DNA of 10,558 nt from Desulfobacteraceae bacterium. GTDB taxonomy: Bacteria > Desulfobacterota > Desulfobacteria > Desulfobacterales > Desulfatirhabdiaceae. The notes under the pieces are model-generated. The model was not told where the DNA came from, searched no databases, and saw only the letters and a list, made by a program, of their open reading frames with translations. Below, one piece after another: positions 6,382 to 10,558 of this stretch; position 1 is the stretch's first letter; each line of letters begins with the position of its first letter. Position numbers and translations under genes: made by a program. The DNA is taken from NCBI GenBank assembly GCA_027325475.1, contig DAIEFO010000052.1:1-10558 (forward strand), given 5' to 3'.

Positions 6382-9168
6382 TCACGATGCCGTCAGAATA
6401 AGCCCTGACGGAAGCTCTTCGCCAAATGCATCTGTAATCTCTTGGTATTTCATCGGAATTACTTCAATCAGCGCCTGACGCTGCTGTTCCAGGATAGCGC
6501 TGCCGGATAACCCGTCCATAATTCGCCCTGTCACAGCGTCATCCACATCCCGCGCCCGATCTCCCGTTTTGCGGGCCATCTGCAGCAGCGCGGTTCCAAA
6601 GCACGGTCCCGCCGGAGTGGTTGCCATCAGCGCCTGAATCCATCCTGCAACTTCTCCCGGAGGTATGAGCCGATCCACCGGCCCATACAGTAAGTCCCGG
6701 GCGGCGATTCGAGACATCGCCCACCACAGTTGCGGCGATTGCTTTCCGGACGTTAGCTCCGACAGCAGACGGCATCCCAGCCGAACCTTGTCCTTGACAG
6801 CCAGCCGTTCCATACCGGCCGCCGCCATCCAGATTTCCAGATATTCATGAGGTGCTATGCGCTGTTTGCCGCCCCTGGACGATAGAATCAGCGGCGATAC
6901 ATCCTGAAAAAACTGGCGCTGCTGCCCTGCCCCCAGGCCGCCGGAAACCCGGCGCCACAATATCCACCAGTCCAGCCGAACCTGCGCGTTGCCAGGATAG
7001 ACCAGCCCCTGCGCATAGATTTTCCAGAGCGCTTTCATGCGATGTTCATCAAAACCGTCTCCAAAACCAGGTCTCAGGCAAAACCCCAGCAGATGGAGCC
7101 AGCGGCTTTCGAACTCCGGCGCTGTCATTCGGGTCTGGATCAGCGACAGCAGCACATCCGCCATTCCTCGAATCAGCGACAGCGGCCATTTCTCTCTGGA
7201 GCGGCCGATAATCCGCGCCACATCCTTAACCACGGACGTCAGTAAAGGCCCTGCAACCGGCTGCAAAAAGGCTTCCCGCAGTCTGGAATACACGGCCTCC
7301 ATCCGGGAGACGTCAAACACTTCCTGATCTGCGACAGCGGCGGGACTGGCGGCCTCCCGTATTTGAAACTGAAGCTTCCAGCGATGATCGCTGATACGGG
7401 AATGGCACCAGAGCGCCAGGGTTCCGATCTCGGTATAGACTGCCTCGATATCCACCGGGACAAGCTGTTCTTCGCCTTTTTTTCCATACTGGATAATGGT
7501 CTGAATGGACGGCATCCGGGCCAGCGTATCATCCACTGTCACCAATTGACCGGCCCTGTCTCCGGAACGAAAGCTGGAGCTGAACAGCTCGAAGCTGACC
7601 GGCTGATTGGCCCTGACCTGGAATTCCCGGTCGGTCAGGTGCACCCGGCTCCCCTCATCCAGCCCCCGCTCCACGAGGCAAACGGCCTGCTGTGTTTTTG
7701 CATCGGTGGCGTCAGATGCCACCCCCAGATAATATGAACGGGGACTGCCGCTCCCCACCCGGACACCGCGACCGGTTTTCACCATGCCGTAATACGCCGC
7801 TCCCAGCGCCACCGCCAGATCAGGCTGAGAATTTTCGAGAACACGCGGCAACGCGGCGTCTTTTTCATGAAACCAGGCGCGTATCGCCTCCCGGATCCGG
7901 TTCTGTATCATCTCCGGTTTCAGTGCGCCACCATTAAACAAAATGCAGTCCGGCATCATGTGCTTTTTCCCCAGATACTGAAAAACATCGTCCTGATGCC
8001 GCTCTAGAAACCAGCCCAAATGCCGCGTAACGGCAGGCTCCTGTTCATAGGGCAGACCAAACTCCGTAATACCTTTCCGGGAAACGGACGGCTGCCGGGC
8101 CTCCGATGCTGTTACAGGGAAAAAGCCTTCCAGCACAATCTCTTCAACACTTCGAGCGTCCAGTTCCACGGAAAGAGTCCCAGCGATCAAGCGGCTACCT
8201 TCCCCCATGAGCGTTATCTTTCTGGATGCAGCGCTGCCGCCAAGCAGCATCTCCTTGGCCTGTCGGCATTGATGGCACAACGCTTTCCAGCGGTCTCCGG
8301 AAAGACGCGCCTGCTTTCCCAGCCGGTGCTCGACGCTTCTGGCCAGCGCCAGATCAATATTATCCCCCCCCAGTATCAAATGATCCCCGACCGCGATTCG
8401 CTCGAAACGAGGACTGCCATCCACTTCCCTCAGAGTGATCAGCGTAAAATCGGTCGTACCTCCGCCAACATCACAGACCAGAATCAGCTCACCGGGAGCC
8501 ACATGCTGGCGCCAGCGGTTTTCATACCGGATCAGCCAACTGTAGAAAGCGGCCAAAGGCTCTTCCAGAAGCGTCACTGACGGCAGCCCTGCCAGCTCTG
8601 CGGCCTCCAGCGTCAACTCTCTGGCCACCTCATCGAAAGATGCCGGCACTGTCAGCACAATTCCCTGATGCTCCAGATACAGGTCTTCATCGTCCCCGCG
8701 GCTGCTGTTCCATGCCTGGCGGATGTGAGACAGATACGCCGCCGTCGCCTGGACCGGCGACATGCGGGAGATGACGCCTTCCGAACCCCACGGCAGGATT
8801 CTGGCCTTGCGGTCCACCTGCGGGTGACAGAGCCAGCTTTTGGCGGAAGAAATCAGTCGGGAAGGAATTTTGGCGCCGTGATCTCTGGCAAACATCCCCA
8901 CCAGCGGCGGATTTTCAGCTCCTGTTTCAGAAGGCGTCCAGGGAAGACGCAGCGATTCCGGCGCCAGATCGTATGCACCGGGAAGATATAGAAATGAAGG
9001 CAGAACCGTACTCCGGGAAATTTCTCCCGGCCCTGTCACCTGTGGGATTTTAAAGAGACGGATCGTGTCTGCGCCTTTTCCGGCGTGAAGATCCGCATAC
9101 GCCACGGCGCTGTTGGTTGTACCCAGGTCGATGCCGACCACAAAACGTTTATTGAAAGACTGCAACAT
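6382..9168 (-). CDS. Hsp70/DnaK-like protein with long non-canonical C-terminus
   Basis: From ATG 9168 the protein has 928 residues. The N-terminal 465 or so form an actin-like ATPase domain: phosphate-1 loop GIDLGTTNSAVAYA (12-25), a SAKSWL segment (108-113) near the place of the DnaK catalytic lysine, TVPASFDE (173-180) and LEEPLAAFY (201-209). Phosphate-2 loop DVGGGTTDF (233-241), adenosine motif FNGGALKPEM (411-420) and LGAAYYG (455-461) follow. Residues about 505-605 may be a divergent beta substrate domain. The last 300 or so look helical and unlike DnaK's lid; large Hsp70-family proteins of this kind carry DUF3731 there (from memory). It probably binds client proteins in the cytosol; clients are unknown. 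Start 9168 has AGGA at 9177-9174 and gives the usual family N-terminus. ATG 9261, with AAGGG before it and two bases past the kinase stop, would add 31 residues. It likely shares the kinase's operon. Confidence 0.9.
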   Translation of the reverse strand: MLQSFNKRFVVGIDLGTTNSAVAYADLHAGKGADTIRLFKIPQVTGPGEISRSTVLPSFLYLPGAYDLAPESLRLPWTPSETGAENPPLVGMFARDHGAKIPSRLISSAKSWLCHPQVDRKARILPWGSEGVISRMSPVQATAAYLSHIRQAWNSSRGDDEDLYLEHQGIVLTVPASFDEVARELTLEAAELAGLPSVTLLEEPLAAFYSWLIRYENRWRQHVAPGELILVCDVGGGTTDFTLITLREVDGSPRFERIAVGDHLILGGDNIDLALARSVEHRLGKQARLSGDRWKALCHQCRQAKEMLLGGSAASRKITLMGEGSRLIAGTLSVELDARSVEEIVLEGFFPVTASEARQPSVSRKGITEFGLPYEQEPAVTRHLGWFLERHQDDVFQYLGKKHMMPDCILFNGGALKPEMIQNRIREAIRAWFHEKDAALPRVLENSQPDLAVALGAAYYGMVKTGRGVRVGSGSPRSYYLGVASDATDAKTQQAVCLVERGLDEGSRVHLTDREFQVRANQPVSFELFSSSFRSGDRAGQLVTVDDTLARMPSIQTIIQYGKKGEEQLVPVDIEAVYTEIGTLALWCHSRISDHRWKLQFQIREAASPAAVADQEVFDVSRMEAVYSRLREAFLQPVAGPLLTSVVKDVARIIGRSREKWPLSLIRGMADVLLSLIQTRMTAPEFESRWLHLLGFCLRPGFGDGFDEHRMKALWKIYAQGLVYPGNAQVRLDWWILWRRVSGGLGAGQQRQFFQDVSPLILSSRGGKQRIAPHEYLEIWMAAAGMERLAVKDKVRLGCRLLSELTSGKQSPQLWWAMSRIAARDLLYGPVDRLIPPGEVAGWIQALMATTPAGPCFGTALLQMARKTGDRARDVDDAVTGRIMDGLSGSAILEQQRQALIEVIPMKYQEITDAFGEELPSGLILTAS

Positions 9169-9263
9169 GAATATCCTGCCTGAAAGGTTGAAATCTGAAC
9201 TGTTTGAACCCATGAAAGGCGCGAAAGAATGCCGGATTTTCGTGGGGTTCGTGTATGTCATGG

Positions 9264-10558
9264 TTACCCTTTGCCCAGTACCTCTCCGATTTTCCGGTTT
9301 AACTCCTGAAGGTTGAAGGGTTTCTGAAGAAATCCCCGGCAGCCCCGCTCCAAAATCGCCTGCGCCTGGCCGTCGATGCTGTAACCGCTTGAAAGCAGCA
9401 CATTAACATTCGGATCGATGGCCTTCAGTTGATCAAACACCACGCCGCCGCCGTTTCCAGGCATGATCATATCCAGAATGACCAGAACGATTTCCGCACG
9501 TCGCTCCGAATATATCGAAACGGCATCATGCGCATTGGTCGCCGTACTTACCCGCCAGCCCATGCGTTCAAGCATCTGACGCCCCACATCGAGGATCATT
9601 TCTTCATCGTCCACCAGCAGCACCACGCCGTCACAACTCAACGCAGCGGCGCCAGGGGCTTCTGTGCGATCCGGCATCAGCACCTGGGATTCAATGGCAG
9701 GCAGATAAATGTGAAACACCGTCCCCTTGCCAGGCTGGCTTTGGACATCAATACAGCCGCCATGATTTTTGACGATGCCATAAACGGACGCCAGCCCCAG
9801 ACCGGTGCCACGGCCCATTTCCCGCGTGGTGAAAAATGGTTCGAAAATCCGCCGGCGGGTGGATTCATCCATGCCGACACCGGTATCCGCCACCGACACA
9901 CGGACATATCTGCCTGGCCGGATATCAAACGGATACACCGCGCTGTCTTTCACGCAGACGTTTTCGGTACAAACCCGGATGGTGTTGCCGTGGGAAATTT
10001 CCGCTGCGTTGCCGCCATCGGGCAGCATGGCATGAGCGGCATTGATATAAAGGTTCATGAGAACCTGACCCATCTGCCCGCTGTCCACAGCGACATTCCA
10101 CAGCGCTGCGTCATAATCTTCGCGGATACAGATATCTTTTCGGGTACGGCTGAATATATCATGATACTCCCTGAGCAGCTCGTTCAGGTTGACAGGCCTG
10201 ACCTCATATTTGCCGCCTTTGGCAAAGCCCAGCAACTGGCGGGTCAGCGACGCCCCCTGCTGCACAAAATGGTCGATATCCTTCAATCTCCGGCTGGCAG
10301 TATCGCTAAGACCGGAATCAAGCAGCATCAGCGATATATTCCCCTGAATGGCCATCATCAGGTTGTTGAAATCATGAGCGACGCCGCCTGCCAGTGTTCC
10401 GATGGCTTCCATTTTCTGGGCATGCAGCAAGCTGGCTTCCATTTTCTTTTTTTCCGTCAGATCCATCAGGCTGAGTACCATGCCGGAAGGCTTTTCATGG
10501 CTTCCCTGAATCGGCGCAGCAGCAATCAGGATATCCAGAACACGGCCGTCTTTAGTCT
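9264..10558 (-). CDS. Hybrid sensor histidine kinase (PAS-HisKA-HATPase-receiver), 5' end outside the window
   Basis: The frame is open to base 10558, so the gene is truncated by the window edge. The internal ATG at 10481 is not its start: residues before it (KDGRVLDILIAAAPIQG, then HEKPSGMVLSLMDLTEKKK) are the end of a PAS domain. Numbering from 10481, the H-box is AGGVAHDFNN with phospho-acceptor H36 (codon 10376-10374). The ATPase has N-box MNLYINAAHAM, G1 DTGVGMD, F-box FEPFFTT and G2 GRGTGLGLASVYG. A C-terminal receiver carries D291-D292, phospho-acceptor D337 (codon 9473-9471) in VILDMIMP, and K387 in QKPF. No membrane span is seen in the visible part. With no DNA-binding domain, output must go through a separate phosphotransfer partner or act on the kinase itself. 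It ends with TAA just before the Hsp70-like gene. Confidence 0.95.
   Translation of the reverse strand, partial: TKDGRVLDILIAAAPIQGSHEKPSGMVLSLMDLTEKKKMEASLLHAQKMEAIGTLAGGVAHDFNNLMMAIQGNISLMLLDSGLSDTASRRLKDIDHFVQQGASLTRQLLGFAKGGKYEVRPVNLNELLREYHDIFSRTRKDICIREDYDAALWNVAVDSGQMGQVLMNLYINAAHAMLPDGGNAAEISHGNTIRVCTENVCVKDSAVYPFDIRPGRYVRVSVADTGVGMDESTRRRIFEPFFTTREMGRGTGLGLASVYGIVKNHGGCIDVQSQPGKGTVFHIYLPAIESQVLMPDRTEAPGAAALSCDGVVLLVDDEEMILDVGRQMLERMGWRVSTATNAHDAVSIYSERRAEIVLVILDMIMPGNGGGVVFDQLKAIDPNVNVLLSSGYSIDGQAQAILERGCRGFLQKPFNLQELNRKIGEVLGKG

Noticed and set aside
6357..6420. Possible terminator between convergent pstA and the Hsp70-like gene
   Set aside because: GGCGTC...GATGCC could only form a stem with a two-base loop and there is no T run on either strand.
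8020..8580. 186-residue plus-strand frame inside the Hsp70-like gene
   Set aside because: It is antisense to the conserved ATPase domain and shows no domain or ribosome site of its own.
9169..9261. Longer start for the Hsp70-like protein at ATG 9261
   Set aside because: Not excluded, since it has AAGGG and tight coupling to the kinase stop, but the 31 extra residues precede the usual Hsp70 N-terminus and ATG 9168 has its own AGGA.

Overview
The window reads as a chromosomal stretch of a Gram-negative bacterium, most likely Desulfobacterota (former Deltaproteobacteria). This is inferred from the Thr-Tyr-Gly tRNA order, the PAS/HisKA kinase of the 'QKMEAIGTLAGGVAHDFNN' type, and an Hsp70-like protein with a long non-canonical C-terminus. 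It holds no CRISPR array, insertion sequence, prophage gene or obvious toxin/defence module; most of it is housekeeping and regulatory.

Layout. (1) 3-441, minus strand: three tRNA genes transcribed Thr(TGT) - Tyr(GTA) - Gly(TCC). In many bacteria this cluster precedes tuf, which would lie beyond base 1. The tRNA-Gly acceptor stem does not pair properly. (2) 591-3077, plus strand: a short-chain dehydrogenase/reductase followed 33 bases later by a protein of about 563 residues. The C-terminal third of that protein has the marks of the nucleoside phosphorylase/nucleosidase fold; the rest is unrecognised. The second gene probably starts at a TTG directly behind a strong Shine-Dalgarno. A candidate terminator follows. 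(3) 3141-6356, plus strand: a phosphate ABC importer, pstS - pstC - pstA. A candidate promoter and a weak Pho-box-like site lie before pstS. A 114-base imperfect hairpin separates pstS from pstC; pstC and pstA overlap by 8 bases. No pstB (ATPase) or phoU follows. (4) 6382-10558, minus strand, convergent with pst: a hybrid sensor kinase (PAS - HisKA - HATPase - receiver; its 5' end lies beyond the window), then a large Hsp70/DnaK-like protein. The two are closely linked and probably form one operon.

How the genes may work together. PstS captures periplasmic phosphate and PstCA forms the membrane channel, so the ATPase must come from elsewhere in the genome. The hairpin between pstS and pstC is placed to raise PstS output relative to PstCA. 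The SDR and nucleosidase-like protein look co-transcribed and may share a pathway, whose substrate cannot be read from sequence. The kinase and Hsp70-like gene suggest a signalling/protein-quality-control pair of unknown target.

The best candidates for undescribed biology are the SDR/nucleosidase-like pair, the pstS-pstC hairpin, the kinase/Hsp70-like operon and the odd tRNA-Gly. Nothing here is clearly a wholly new system. Gene-free stretches are all under 300 bases. The largest (4129-4351, 3078-3291, 79-242) hold the hairpin, the terminator/promoter candidates, and nothing recognisable, respectively.
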